DNA of 64,000 nucleotides from Mangifera indica (GCF_011075055.1 NW_025401121.1:1-64000); one strand, 5' to 3'; positions 1 to 11,503 are shown, counted from the first letter of the stretch. Translations and numbers: made by a program. Notes: generated from the sequence alone by a model not told the origin.

Positions 1-839
1 CTACCTTGTGATTGCTCTTCTATTTTTCTCCATACATCTAAACTGCATAGTGCTTTGAGTTACTTTTGTATGGTTTGGTTTCCTTGGACTTGGGCGTGGG
101 GATATATATATTGACAGGATTTTTGTCGTTATCTTGTATAGATTAGCTACCTGTTCTCTGATATGGTGCTATCTTTGTAGATATCTAGTCCATTGACGAT
201 TTGTCATTTATTCCTTTTATATAGTTAGACTATTTTCTTATCTAAAAAGAATAAAAAATTGGAGAAATTGGTGTTACCAGTAAATTGAATACGATTCTGA
301 AATTTAAAAGAAAGCTGAAGATGAAACTTGATAACCTATTTACCACGTGAACATAGCAATATAGAAAATTAGGATGGACCACAACACATTAATTCAAATA
401 TTGTTTGAGTGAAGATGAGAATATAATAGTGATGGGAATTTCTTCATCCAAAGGGTAGAAAAAATGATAAAAGAAAATTGAACTTATCTAATGGATTGTT
501 TGGAATATCTTCAAGTTGAGAACTACTAAAACAATTCAAAAGTGATAGATGGACTTGTTAGGTGCCTTAATATATGAGATGGAATATTTGTTTTAGTTGA
601 GATAATGAATTAATTCTTTTCGACCTATATGCAATGTTTATTCCTTTGTTTGGATTCTCTTAATATTGGCCTTCCTTGACTGGGATTATGTTGTCTATTT
701 ATCCAACACTTTTATTGGCCTGCAGTAAGATAATTCATTTCCTGGCTAACACTCTGTTTCTTACTCATTAATTATTTGGTTGTCTTCTTTAGAATGACAA
801 ACCTCAAAATTCATGTTTTGTTCTTTTATACATCCCTCC
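1..839. other. Intergenic AT-rich DNA, no gene seen
   Basis: No reading frame with recognisable protein similarity, no tRNA-like cloverleaf and no clear terminal repeat was seen here. It may be old transposon debris, but nothing supports a specific call. Confidence 0.5.
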
Positions 840-859
840 ACTGAACAACTCAACACAAT

Positions 860-1143
860 CTCCCGAAAAATTTGAGACTACCAGAAATCTCTCCACTGCC
901 TAGTATTTGGGAGACTAGGTTCTTCTACAAACACCACACCCAATATCAATTTTCTTTGTCTCTTCTAGATTCTTCAAGCATCCTTTATGATACTACACCT
1001 TGGTCCCGTACTCCATCCATTCTTGTGTTTTTGCCATGTATAATAACCTTTTGTTATAATAACCACTCCAGCCAGCTCACCGCCATTTGTAGTTCTCCTA
1101 TTTGGACCGTTATGTTGCTTATTATACACCCTCAATCCTAACG
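860..1143 (-). repeat. Truncated gypsy LTR (left relic)
   Basis: This stretch aligns by eye, at roughly three quarters identity, with positions 6905-7186, which are the outer part of a better preserved LTR. Shared blocks include the stretch around 'tctagattcttcaagc' and the outer end 'cctaac(a/g)'. On the minus strand it would be the 3' LTR of the rearranged Ty3/gypsy element that occupies the region up to 7186. Its inner part and the LTR end near 'tgatagg' are missing, so it is truncated near 840-860. The divergence between the two LTRs means the insertion is old, or that the two ends come from different insertions of one family. Confidence 0.6.
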
Positions 1144-1329
1144 TTAACTTTTCCAACAAGAACCACCTCGTCCCTCGGGTGGAGAAAATGAAATTCTGTA
1201 GCAAGGGCTTCAAGGGGTGACAACAAAAGGATCTTGTTGACCACATAGATTAATAACATTGTCTATTGCCTGCCTTGATTAAATGTTCATATTTTTTCTC
1301 ACTGTTAAGACCGAAGGTTGATAATTGTA

Positions 1330-1690
1330 TTAGGCCAAAGAATAACTAATCTCGCTCTTCCTTAGTTCTTGAAAGTGAAAGTAGTTTCAGTGGATAGGTA
1401 GTGGTTGTCTTTGTACAAGATTTCACCCATGGTAAATGTTGGAGCAATTGATTCTATAGGGGTGATATGCTAATCAAGTTAAGCTTAAGGGACACCACTA
1501 TTTTTGGATGCTCTAGAAATGTATTGTCATACTCTTCAGAAGGTGGTTCCAAAACTGATATTGAACTTGGTTGGTCTTGATTCTCACTAACATTACCATG
1601 CATCGATGGTTTTGGTATGGATAATCCTGTCTGGTTGGAAGAATGTTGAATCCCCACAACCATTTGATCCTTCAAATCAGTTCCTCTTCT
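1330..1690 (-). pseudogene. Fragment of DUF4378/TRM-like gene
   Basis: On the minus strand the frame at 1675-1454 contains 'ENQDQPSSISVLEPPSEEYD', close to the 'DQPSPVSVLEPPF' motif that I recall from plant DUF4378 (TRM/LONGIFOLIA-type) proteins. After a stop and a frame change, the sequence carries on as 'SCTKTTTTYPLKLLSLS', resembling the segment that follows that motif in those proteins ('SC.ETATPYPLK'). The match is short and rests on memory of the family. No start, no C-terminal domain and no intact frame are present, so this is a relic exon fragment. It sits between a truncated gypsy LTR and the gypsy 3' internal region, so it was either captured by an element or broken up by insertions. 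Confidence 0.45.
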
Positions 1691-3363
1691 CTAAGGTCCA
1701 CATTAGGATACCTATCGAGATGGGTAAAGTATCTTTGGATTTTGGTGATGGAAGCATGTACGTTTTCGGTAAGTGAATCTTTATTGCATTAAACAGTCTC
1801 ATATAGTAAGTTGAAAAAGTTGTCAACATCTAGGATAGGGTTGGTGGTGGTAGTCAGGATAGGTGAAGATAAGTTGTAGATGTTGGGAGGGGAAAGAAAA
1901 ATAATGATTGAATTGTGTGAGGAGAGGAGGTGTTGAGGATCGGCAGTCAAGGTGGCAAAGAAGAAGGAAAGTGGTTTATGAATGTAGGTGATAGGGATGA
2001 AGAAGAGAAGTGAAGGAAGGTTTTTTTGGGTCTAGTAGTGGCAATGAGAGTCACCTGTAGTTGAGGAGGAGGTTTTGAGGGCAGCGGTGGCAAAGTGATG
2101 AGAGTTGTCAATTCTCGTGTTATGGAAAGGGTGAAGGAAGTGGGTGTGGGGCTCGGGTTGAATGCAATGGATAGTGTTGGGGCTTAATAAAAAGGGGTAT
2201 GGCCTAGGGTAGTGAAATGGGTTATTAAAAGAGTGAGACTTGGAATTATTGGGTTGGAAACGTGTAGGCTTGGGTTTCTTGAATAATGGATATGAAGGGT
2301 TTGTACGTAATTGTGTTGGATTTGGTTGAATATGGGTTGGATTGGTTTGTGTTTGCTAGGGTTAGGTTGAAACATTTAGATTGTTTGAAATTTGAGTCCA
2401 GGTCATATATTTTGGTTGCACTAGTAAGGTGGTTAATAGATATGACACCTTCCTCTCGAAATATTGTCCTTTGAAAGAAAGCGTCACTTATTTGAACTAA
2501 TATGAGCATATAATATTTAAAATACTTGCAATTATCACATAAATGAGAAATGACCAAAATGTCTTTCATTAAAACAACAGTTGAAAACATACAAAGGGTG
2601 TTTAATATGTAAAAACCATCAATACTAAACATACTCTGTGTAGTAACATTATAAAATGTTCATAAACAATCACATAATAAAAAGCACTAAAATCCCTAAT
2701 ATATAAAGCTAGTAAATGACAAATGCGCCTCATTTTTTCTCTAAGTTTGCTGACCTCTCACACTGCAGTCATTCTAATCATCTGAACCTGCAAAATATGA
2801 AAAGTAGGGGAGTGAGTGTTAATCACTTAATAAATGTGAGACTCTACTTTAAACTTCACTAAATTCCCATTATACCTTTTGACTAGTCAACCTTAACTTG
2901 GTCATTAGAAGTACCTTTTAGGACAACTTTGATGACATGGATTATACTAGGCTATAACTCTTACTTAGGAAGCTTTATAGTCCCATAATATCGATCGGGA
3001 AACTTTGTGGTCTCATTCGGTCATCTAGGATACTCAATGGATCTTAATTTGGGATGATCCTATGCTTACTTTTTGGACTGTCGTTGGTGACTAGAGTTTT
3101 GCCAAATGTTTTTGCAGTTTATTTGCAGAAGGGAGACCCAATTTTTGGGCAACCTAGATAGCTTTGTCCAAAATCTCTCTCCATTTTTTGTTTAAGTATG
3201 CTTTTTGATACAAACTTGGAGCTAGCTGGAATTTTGTTCTGTGCAGGTCTAGATTTCTACTTCCGTTGCTACAACTTTTTCTAATGTCTTATTTTAATTT
3301 ATAGAATTTTGTAATGCTTGTAAAAAAAGATACAGTGTATTCAATAACTCAAAGCAAGGTGAT
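1691..3363. other. Unresolved repeat-like DNA between LTR relic and gypsy internal region
   Basis: No gene is recognisable. Positions 2690-3060 resemble 42570-42990 in layout: both have a 'gtag(g/a)gGAGTgAGT..ACT(C/T)AATAAAT' stretch followed by 'ctctac/ttctac' and several further matching patches. This suggests copies of one unclassified interspersed repeat, perhaps an LTR or retrotransposon untranslated region. The rest, 1740-2330, is G-rich on the plus strand and unassigned. Confidence 0.35.
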
Positions 3364-3800
3364 AAGAGTTTGTATTGATGGAAATTCAGGAAATATAATC
3401 TTTAGTACTTGTACATTTGCAAATAAGTATTCAATACAGCATCAACAAGTGAACAACAAATACAATTACAGAATTATAGAACTAAATTGATAAAACAGCA
3501 CAGTACATTGCAGATTGATATTATCCAACATTCGAGAGGTCGAAGACTCTCCCTCATTCATTTTCTTCACAAAACTTTTCTATCTGTCTTCTTTTGCTCC
3601 AAGCCTATATCATCTATTTTCTCCAACATATGCAGTTGGGTGGATTTTGCACGTTCTTCTTATTGATGCTAATATGTTTTTTTTGTTGCTTTCCTTCTTC
3701 TTCTTGTGCGATAGGTGTAACTCCCAAGCTGTTGCCATGTGTTATATTGGCTCCACTATTTGCATGCTTCCTCATGTACACCTTAGCCTTAACATTACCC
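3364..3800 (-). repeat. Pol 3'-end segment, copy B
   Basis: On the minus strand this encodes the end of the gypsy polyprotein ('KAKVYMRKHANSGANI' to 'PPNCICWRK' and stop) followed by untranslated sequence. The same block recurs at 6205-6640 in the same orientation, at roughly 85-90% identity by eye. Here it lies in its expected place, directly downstream of integrase and the chromodomain tail. Confidence 0.75.
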
Positions 3801-6205
3801 CACCCATTGAAAGGCACCTTGCCTTCAAGGTGCAAGTTCGGAAAAGATCGCTTGAGACCTGTATACAATTCCCATGAACATTCGCAATTTGGAAGTCCTT
3901 CCTATTTAACCGGTTGTTCTAAATTACTTTGAGCAGAATAGCGACAATCTAATATTTCTACAGGTTGTAATTCCACCTCCAAATCCTCATTTAAGCATGC
4001 TAGCAGTGGTTGACCCATAACAACAGGTCCAACTTGTTTTTTTAATTGTGAAACATGAAAAACTGGATGTATTTTAGATCCCTTAGGTAACTGTGATTAA
4101 TACGTTACCTTGCCAATTCTCTCCAATACTATATAGGTTCCATAAAAGCGTAGACTTAGTTTTTCATTCAGGCAAGATGCCAACAAACGAAAGTGGTAAG
4201 GTTGGAGTTTTAGAAAGACGTGATCTCCACCTTGAATTCAACCTATGGCCTATGTTTATCAACAACCAACTTCATTTTTTCTTGCACCCTATTCAAATTG
4301 CTCTTAAGTTCATCCAAAATTAGGTTTTTATCTCGAATCATGGTATTTACTTCCTCAATTCGAGAACTCTCTTCAACCCATTTAAGGAGGGGCGGGGGAT
4401 CCCTCCCATAAACCGTCTTAAAAGGTGACATGTTTGCTGAACTATGGAAATAAGTATTGTACCAGTATTTTGTCTAAGCCAATCATTTAGGCCAATTTCT
4501 CTATTGTTGTACGCAAAAACGATTAAGGTATGTTTCTAAACTTTGATCGATCACCTTAGTTTGACCATTTGTTTACGAGTGATATGCTGAACCATATTTT
4601 AAATATGTTCCCATTGCTTTAAACAACTTCATTCAAAAGTCATTCATAAAGACTTGATTCTGATCGGGCATTATGCTATGCGAAAACTCATGTAAGTGAA
4701 CTATTTCTTTGATGAAGACATCCGCTGCATCTTTAGCTGTGAGGGGCTGTCGAATGGCAACAAAATGACCATATTTGGATAGCCGATCAATCGCTACTAA
4801 AACTGTATCTATACCCTTTGCTTTCGATAACCCCACCATAAAATCCATTAACAAATCCTCTCATATTAGTGATGGAATTGGTAATGGTTGTAACAATCCA
4901 ACAAGAGACATGACTTTGATATTTCATTCTCCAACAAACCTCTAATTCCAACAAACTGCTTAATATCTTTTTTCATGCCCTTCCGGAAGACAACTAGAGC
5001 TAGCCTCTTGTATGTCTTAAAAAAACCAAAATGTCCAGCAAAAGAAGAAGAATGAAATTTAGCCAAGAGTTAGGGAATATGGTTGGAGTGACGTGGCAAT
5101 GCCCTCTACCCTTGATAGAACAAGGTGGCCATTTTTTATAGAATATCCCCTGTGTGACGTTGGATTACACAACAACTCTTGTATAATTTTTTTGTAACTT
5201 TTCGTCTGTGTCAACTTCATTTTGGATACCATCAGTCTCAAAGATATAACTTGCAATTCTTTAGTAAATTATGGGTTCTAGGATAAGGTATCAACTGCTT
5301 TATTTTCACAGTCTAGGCGATACACAATCTCAAAGTCGTATCCGAGTAATTTAATTAGCCACTTCTGTTGTTCTAGTCCTACTGCCTTTTGATCCACAAG
5401 GAATTTGAGACTTCTATGATCCATCCAGATTTAAAATGTCTTCCTAAAAGGTATTAACACCACTTTTGTAAAGCAAAAATGATCACCATCAACTCCCTCT
5501 CATAGATAGATTTGTCTCTGTTCCGAAGTTAAAATGCCTTGCTCGGAAAGGTTATCGGTAAGTCATTATGCATAAGAACTACGCCTAGCCCCACTCTCGA
5601 TGCATTTGTCTCAACCATAAACTTAGAAAAATCTGGTATTGCCAAAACAGGGACTATTGTTATGGCTGTCTTCAAGGCTTCAAAAGCTTGTTGGGATTCA
5701 AAAATCCATGTACAAGCATTTTTCTTTAGCAACCTAGTAAGCGGTGTAGCTATCTTCCCATACCCTCTTACAAACTTTCAGTAATATCGTGTGAGCCCTA
5801 AAAAACCCCGCAGATCCCTTAAGTCTTTTGACACAGGCCGCCTCTCCATGTCTCTAATTTTTTTCTACTTCAACTCCTTTTTGTGATACAATGTGCCCTA
5901 TGTACTCATTTTTTTCTTATGCAAATGAACATTTTTTCTGATTCACCACCAACTAATGATCCCGTAGGAGGTTCAACGCTATTCTCAGATGCCATTAGTG
6001 ATCTTTAAGTCCCTCATTGTATACCAGTATATTGTCGGAAAATAATAGTATAAACTTATGCGAGGAGGGTCTAAAAATTTCGTTTATTAGGCTTTGGAAG
6101 GTTGCCGGAGCATTGGTCAAGCCAAATGGTATGACAAAAAACTCATAGTATCCTTCGTGTGTTCTGTGGTCTTCTTTGTGTCTTCTTCTTGCACATGAAT
6201 GTGAT
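3364..6205 (-). pseudogene. Decayed Ty3/gypsy pol (RT, RNase H, integrase, chromodomain tail)
   Basis: Reading the minus strand from 6200 down, the domains come in gypsy order. Reverse transcriptase comes first, with 'FGLTNAPATFQSLINEIF' and a degraded YxDD as 'FSDNILVY' (about 6175-5995). RNase H follows with 'AFEALKTAITIVPVLAIPDF' (about 5732-5529). Next is the integrase zinc-binding segment with 'HSSSFAGHFGFFKTYKR' (5066-4960), then the integrase core with 'DFMVGLSKAKGIDTVLVAID' (4850-4633). The integrase C-terminus, 'SPFKTVYGRDPP', lies at 4431-4243. A chromodomain-side tail, 'NPVFHVSQLKKQVGPVV', lies near 4080-4010. Stops and frame shifts separate every piece. Gag, protease and the N-terminal half of RT are absent. 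Domain order and the D-G-L-S-K integrase motif make the superfamily secure; it is probably a chromovirus-type gypsy. Confidence 0.85.
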
Positions 6206-6640
6206 AGAGTTTGTATTGATAGAAATTCAGGAAATACAATCTTTAAAACTTGTATATCTGCACATAAGTCTTCAATACAACACCAAGTGAACAACAAATA
6301 CAATTGCAGAATTACAAAACTAAATTGATAAAACAACAAAGTATCGCAGATTGATATTTTCTAGCATTCGAGAGGCTGGAGACTCTCCCTCATTCATTTT
6401 CTTCACAGAACTCTTCCGTCTATCTTCCTCTACTCCAAGCCTATATCATCTATTTCCTCCAGCATATGCAGTTGGGTGGTTGTTGCACGTTCTTCTTGTT
6501 GATGCTGATATTTTTTTTTTGCTGCCTACCATCTTCTTGTTGTGTAAATGGTGTAACTCTCACGGTACTGCCATGTTTCATATTGGCTCCATTGTTTGCA
6601 TGCTTCCTCATGTACACCTTAGCCCTAACACTTTCATTTC
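6205..6640 (-). repeat. Pol 3'-end segment, misplaced copy B'
   Basis: A second copy of the block at 3364-3800, encoding 'RAKVYMRKHANNGANM' and 'PPNCICWRK'. It is out of place here: it lies between the primer binding site and the middle of reverse transcriptase, where gag and protease should be. At its junction with RT, the B' and B edges both read '(c)tc(t)tatcac' on the minus strand, a few bases of microhomology. This is consistent with template switching or illegitimate recombination. Confidence 0.75.
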
Positions 6641-6696
6641 CCATTTTTCTCATTCTTGATTCCAGATTTTTGGTCTCCGAATTTGTCCCAGGATAG

Positions 6697-6710
6697 TTGT
6701 TTTGATACCA
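6697..6710 (-). promoter_or_regulatory. Gypsy primer binding site
   Basis: The minus strand reads TGGTATCAAAACAA three bases inside the LTR boundary. It resembles the initiator-Met tRNA type of plant retrotransposon primer site (TGGTATCAGAGC), with changes in the second half. Confidence 0.65.
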
Positions 6711-6713
6711 ATT

Positions 6714-7186
6714 TGATAGGTACCTGGGTTATATAACACTGTACTCCTCAGTTTAGCAATTCTGATTAACCTTCTTCCCACTCGGACCAGCAAACTCAAT
6801 CACACAACCAACCACCACCACATGTCCACACACACACAACTAAACCAATGCAAGTTCATTACAAAAATTACTCACCAAATCAGTCTCTCCTTCAACACGG
6901 GCTCACTGCAAATTCGAGAATGTCGAAAGCCTCTCCACCCCCTGGTATTCGATAGACCAGGTTCTCTCCTACAAAAACCACAGCCAATAACAAATTTCTT
7001 CTCTGCCTCTTCTAGATTCTTCAAGCCTCCTTTATACAACCTAGTCCCTCACTCCAACTATTCTTCCTTCATATTTTTGCCACGTATAATCACTTGTTTT
7101 AATAACCAATCTAGTCAGCTCACTCCAATTTATAGTTCTCCTATTTGAACCCTTATATTGCTTATTGTACAGCCTCAGTCCTAACA
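6714..7186 (-). repeat. Gypsy 5' LTR (473 bp)
   Basis: The repeat starts on the plus strand with TGATAGGTACC and ends with CCTAACA, so it has the TG...CA ends of an LTR. A primer binding site lies immediately inside its left edge, which makes it the 5' LTR of a minus-strand element. A truncated relative lies at 860-1143. No convincing 5-bp target duplication was found at 7187. Confidence 0.75.
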
Positions 7187-7389
7187 TTGTCATTCTTTTA
7201 TGATATTTATTTTTTCTAATGAAAGAGCAGATTTTTTCAAGGAAGATTGGATAACTCTCGATAATGTTTTTTGGTAGTGCTTCCATTGAAATATATTTGG
7301 AGTATTTTTATTATTATGATTGCACTTAACATTCACCTATCATATTAAAGTCTGATTAGAAGTCTTTTGTTACTTTGGAGCTAGCGGTC

Positions 7390-9161
7390 TGTCAGGAACC
7401 TTTAAAATAGAATAAATACTTCAAAACTAATGTTGGCAACAAAAAGTGGGAAAATTGGAAAATCTCTTTTTTTTTTTTTTTAATTATTTTGTTTTTCTTT
7501 TATATTTGATCCAACTAGTTGGAAATCTTTTTCTTTCATTTTTACATTTCTTCCTATCCAGTTTGTAATAACTCTTCCAATTTTGCTTTTATTCCAATTG
7601 CCATTGGTGATAAAAAAAGGTCAACCCTAGAGTTCATCCTTTTTTTTCAATGTCATCTTTGTCAATCCTAGACCAGTTCGTCTTTGTCAACGTCTCATTT
7701 TTTTATTTTTGTTTCACATTTTCTTCTTCGGTCGTTGCTTATTCAGTCTCTACCACCAAATGAATTAGATCACCAAGTGAAAAAAAAAGAACTCTGGCAA
7801 CTGGAACTCATCAGAATTTGTCAATTGGACCCCTGAATCTTTTGATTCCCCCCTCCTAGTCTCCTTATTTGACCAACTGAACTCTAGATTCTACCAATTC
7901 CCTTTCTTGGTCCATCATTAGCTTAATGACTTTATCAGAATCTATAGTCTCAGCTGGATCAATTTCTTTTGTCTCTTGTTGCTCATCATACACAATTAAG
8001 ATGGCTTTGTCATCTGATTTGTTTTTAATCACCAACAGGGCATCCTATGACTTTGTCATCTGATTTGTTTTTAATCACCAACAGGACATCCTATGACTTG
8101 TATTTACAATCATGATTTTGTTCCTCTTTACATTCACAACAGAAACAAATTTCGTTCTCCCTGATTGCTCAAACTTTCACTTTTGTTAGTCGTTTGACCT
8201 TCTTTCATCTTCCATTTTTATCTTGTATGATATCTTACATTCACATCCTTATAATCATAGTACTTCGATACCAATTTGTTAAGAACCTCAAAATTAGTAG
8301 AAATAATTCAGTATGAACAATGCTAATGTTGGCAACAAAATGTGTTAATTTCTTTCAAAAGTTGTAGTCTCCCAATCAGTCAAAGGCTGCCATAAACTCA
8401 AGTCAATAATTTTCTCCCCTTCTCTTCAATCCAACTACTCTTTTTTATTATTCCAATATCCTGAATTTCGAAATCAAATATTACCATAATCAAATCAAAT
8501 ATATTATTTTATTCAACCAATTGAACCCCAAGCCACAAATAATTGAACTTGGGAATCTATTGATTTCCTTTCCTGATCATTGTATTCAACCAATTGAACC
8601 CCACCCTAGATTCAACTAATTCCCTTTCTTGGTCCATAGTCAGCTTAATAACTTTACAGAACTAGCTGATTTTTCATTGGATTAGTTTCTTCTCACGTCA
8701 CTCATCATACATAGTTAGTTTGACATCGTAATCTGATCCGTCTTCATCCACGGGTAGAACATCCCATGACTTCCAATTACAATCATAATTCCTCTTTGCT
8801 TGCATAACGAAGACAAATTTTGTCTTCCCCCATTGCACGAGCTTCCAATTCCATTAGTTGTTTGACCTTCCACATCCTTAAAATTGTAGTGTTATGATAC
8901 TAATTTATTAGAAACCTCTAAAATAGAATAAAATACTTCAATACGAACAATATCATTATTGGCAACAAGAAATTTTAGCTCTTATCAGTGTGAGGCTACC
9001 CTACACTCATTCTTATTATTCCAATTTGCTAATTTTGATATTTGAATATCATGTTAATCAAATCAGATATAATCAAATAAAATATATTATCATTATATCA
9101 TCATAATTTAATATATTATTATTATTATTATTATTATCATGGTCATCATCTAATCCTAACA
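7390..9161 (-). mobile_element. Tandem array of three diverged LTR/leader units (TRIM-like or gypsy-derived)
   Basis: Three LTR-like starts occur in the same orientation: 7390 (TGTCAGGAACC), 8277 (TGTTAAGAACC) and 8906 (TATTAGAAACC). All are followed by '(a)gaata..tact/ttca' and 'atgTTGGCAACAA'-type blocks. To the left of the second and third starts there is a minus-strand primer-site-like TTGGTATCGAAGTA (8278-8265) or its decayed equivalent, then a shared leader (7861-8270 compared with 8585-8900, both containing 'ccctttcttggtcca' and 'catcctatgac'/'catcccatgac'). A purine tract on the minus strand precedes the next LTR. No pol motifs occur. LTR-leader-LTR-leader-LTR is the arrangement known for tandem TRIM arrays. 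Alternatively these are unequal-recombination products of a non-autonomous gypsy relative. The boundaries of the first LTR are uncertain. Confidence 0.5.
8005..8096. repeat. Two-copy tandem repeat, 46-bp period
   Basis: Positions 8005-8050 and 8051-8096 are near-identical direct repeats starting 'ctttgtcatctgatttg'. The duplication is confined to the leader of one LTR unit and is much younger than the divergence between the units. Confidence 0.85.
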
Positions 9162-9780
9162 TGATCATTCACTGAATGATGTCCTCAAAATGATCTTGCT
9201 TTAAGTTGTTGGTTTGAGTTGGTTATTCTTGTTCAGGGAAGAAATTTTTATATGGTTAGAGACTGTAATCGATTTGGGTTGATTTTTTTTTTCCAAAATT
9301 TTGTGTGTAGTAATTTGCACCATTCATTATAAACTCTGATATCTTCAAAATTTCTAAAGGAGTAAAACTTGTTTGGGATCTGTAGGCTAGGCACATATTA
9401 TGCAGGGAGTGGATGAATGCATGAGTTGGAGTTGGAATTGGACAAATAAGGCAATGTTCTAGGCTAAGCTAGGCTACTACACTGTCCAGAGCACATTTGC
9501 CTGTGAATTAATGTTTTTTTAATTGGAAGAGAAATGTAGTGTGAGTGATTATGCTCTTACTAAAACAGTAGTTGTTTGGGATGTCCAGAATACAGATCAT
9601 TCTATATATAGGGATAGGGAGGGACACGGTGGTGGATGTAAAAGTCTCCGATTGATAATGTGATCAAAGTAGAGTTTTTGATAACATTGAATTGTGAATT
9701 TATTATTGTATTACTGTTACATATTGATAGTGATAGAGATAGCCTTAACTAGTTTTATCACTAACCAACATACATTAATC
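9162..9780. other. Intergenic DNA, nothing recognised
   Basis: No protein frame, RNA gene or terminal repeat could be supported in this stretch. Confidence 0.4.
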
Positions 9781-11503
9781 AGTGAATTACATTTTCCCAC
9801 CTTAACAAGTTTAAATAACACATTTTTACTTAAAAAATAAATTATTTTATTTTTGAAAATTATTATGTAACCCTATTTTATAAAAAATTAAAAATAATCT
9901 TTTAAATCTTCTAATTATTTAAGAAGTTTTTTATTTGCTTTTCTTTTTATCTAGGATTAGATATGAAACAAGTTTATTCAGGTTTGATACAAATGTTGTT
10001 TGAACAAATCCGAATTTGAATTCAAATCTAAGTTAAAATATATTTAAAAATTGAGCATAAGCCCAAATTCAAACTTGACATATATGAACCCAAATCAAAA
10101 CTTTAACTAAAATCTATAAAAGAAAATTAAGCTACATTGCACAAGCCAAAAGTGAATCAAATTTAAGTCAACGAGTTCTATGAGCCCAGGTCAAGTTTGA
10201 CTTGTCTACACAAATTTGAGTTGAAAATGAACTCCCAATCTATGAAGGGAGCCAAACACGAGCTAAACCCCCCTTCCTTCACTAGTTTTACCTTGTTTGG
10301 GTTCAATTTAGTTAAAATCAAGCTTGACTTTCACCCTCATGCCCTTTTACTCTTGACCAATAGATAGAGATACTTTTATCATATAATTGTGGCCAAACGA
10401 CTATTTCCCACCCAAGGTTTAGCGTTTTCTCAAAAGTCCCCCCTTTAACTATGGAAACACCAAACACCCACCCATGGCCGGTTAGATTTAACCAAACCCT
10501 AACGGTGGTAGGGGTAAAATCGTCATTTTGGCTATAATATTAAAAATAAACTAAAATAGAATTTAATTTTGCCCCCCTAAACTTTAAAAACTCAAATTTT
10601 CCCCCACCCTAAGTTTTAAAAAATCACAGTTTCACCCTAGAGTTTGGTTTTGAAATCTCCGGCGACCTCTCCGGCTCCGTTGCCGACGGCCGCTCCCTCC
10701 GGAAGCAACTTCTCCTTCCGACGATCTCTTTCCTCCCATTTGGAGGTCCGATCGACGTCCGGAGACGCCGTGGGAGACGAAGACTTCGTCGGGAAGACGA
10801 AGTTCTTCGTCTTCCCAGAAGAAGACCTCTGGGAAGACGACCGTCTTCCCAGACGAGGACGACGGCGTCGGCTTCGTCTGGGAAGACGAAGAACTTCGTC
10901 TTCCCGACGAAGTCTTCGTCTCCCACGGCGTCTCCGGGCGCCGATTGGACCTCCAAATGGGAGCAAAGAGATCGCCGGAAGGAGAGGTTGCTTTCGGAGG
11001 GAGTGGCCGTCGGCAACGGAGCCGGAGAGGTCGCCGGAGATTTCAAAACCAAACCCTAGGGTGAAACTGCCATTTTTTAAAACTTAGGCGGGGGGAAAAT
11101 TTCAGTTTTTAAAGTTTAGGGGGGTAAAAGGAGATAAAATTTTCAGCCGTTAGGGTTTGGTTAAATCTAACCGGCCATGGGTGGGTGTTTAGTGTTTCCA
11201 TAGTTAAAGGGGGGACTTTTGAGAAAACGCTAAACCTTGGGTGGGAAATAGTCGTTTGGCCTATAATTGTACATTAAACTATACATTTTAATTTTTTAAA
11301 ATATTACAGGTGTTTATAAAATTTTTTTAAAAATCTTGTTAAAATTTTTGGAATATCAATTTATTCTCTAAAAATTAGTTTTTTTTTTTTTTCTAAAGAG
11401 TTTACGTTTGGGAAACAAAAAAAAAAAAAAGGTTATATATATCAACTATGGGTGAAAAAATATTTTAAAACCAAACCTTGGGTGAGAGAATGTCATTTAC
11501 TCT
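9781..11503. mobile_element. Older Mutator-like element, outer shell of a nest
   Basis: The left end reads AGTGAATTACATTTTCCCACC. The inverted right end reads AGAGTAAATGACATTCTCTCACCC, matching with small gaps and carrying the 'CCCACC' core shared by the foldback family in this window. The flanks are ACATTAATC (9772-9780) and ACATTAATT (11504-11512), an 8/9 match for a 9-bp target duplication. The younger element at 10391-11261 lies inside. Without it the outer element would be about 840 bp, close to its relatives. The internal arms are poorly conserved, so the call is moderate. Confidence 0.45.
10391..11261. mobile_element. Mutator-like foldback element, copy 1 (871 bp, nearly complete palindrome)
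   Basis: The element begins GGCCAAACGACTATTTCCCA and ends with its reverse complement. The two arms can be followed almost to the centre near 10826. It is flanked by a perfect 9-bp direct repeat, TATAATTGT (10382-10390 and 11262-11270), the target-duplication length of the Mutator superfamily. The middle is GC-rich, unlike the surrounding DNA, with short internal palindromes such as 'gaagacgaagttcttcgtc'. No transposase is encoded; long frames on both strands are by-products of the palindrome. A transcript through it would fold into a hairpin of about 400 bp per arm. Confidence 0.9.

Noticed and set aside
10624..11087. Long overlapping open frames on both strands in GC-rich DNA
   Set aside because: They mirror each other because the region is an inverted repeat. 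The translations are Arg/Ser/Pro-rich low complexity, and the segment is inside a foldback transposon with its own target duplication.
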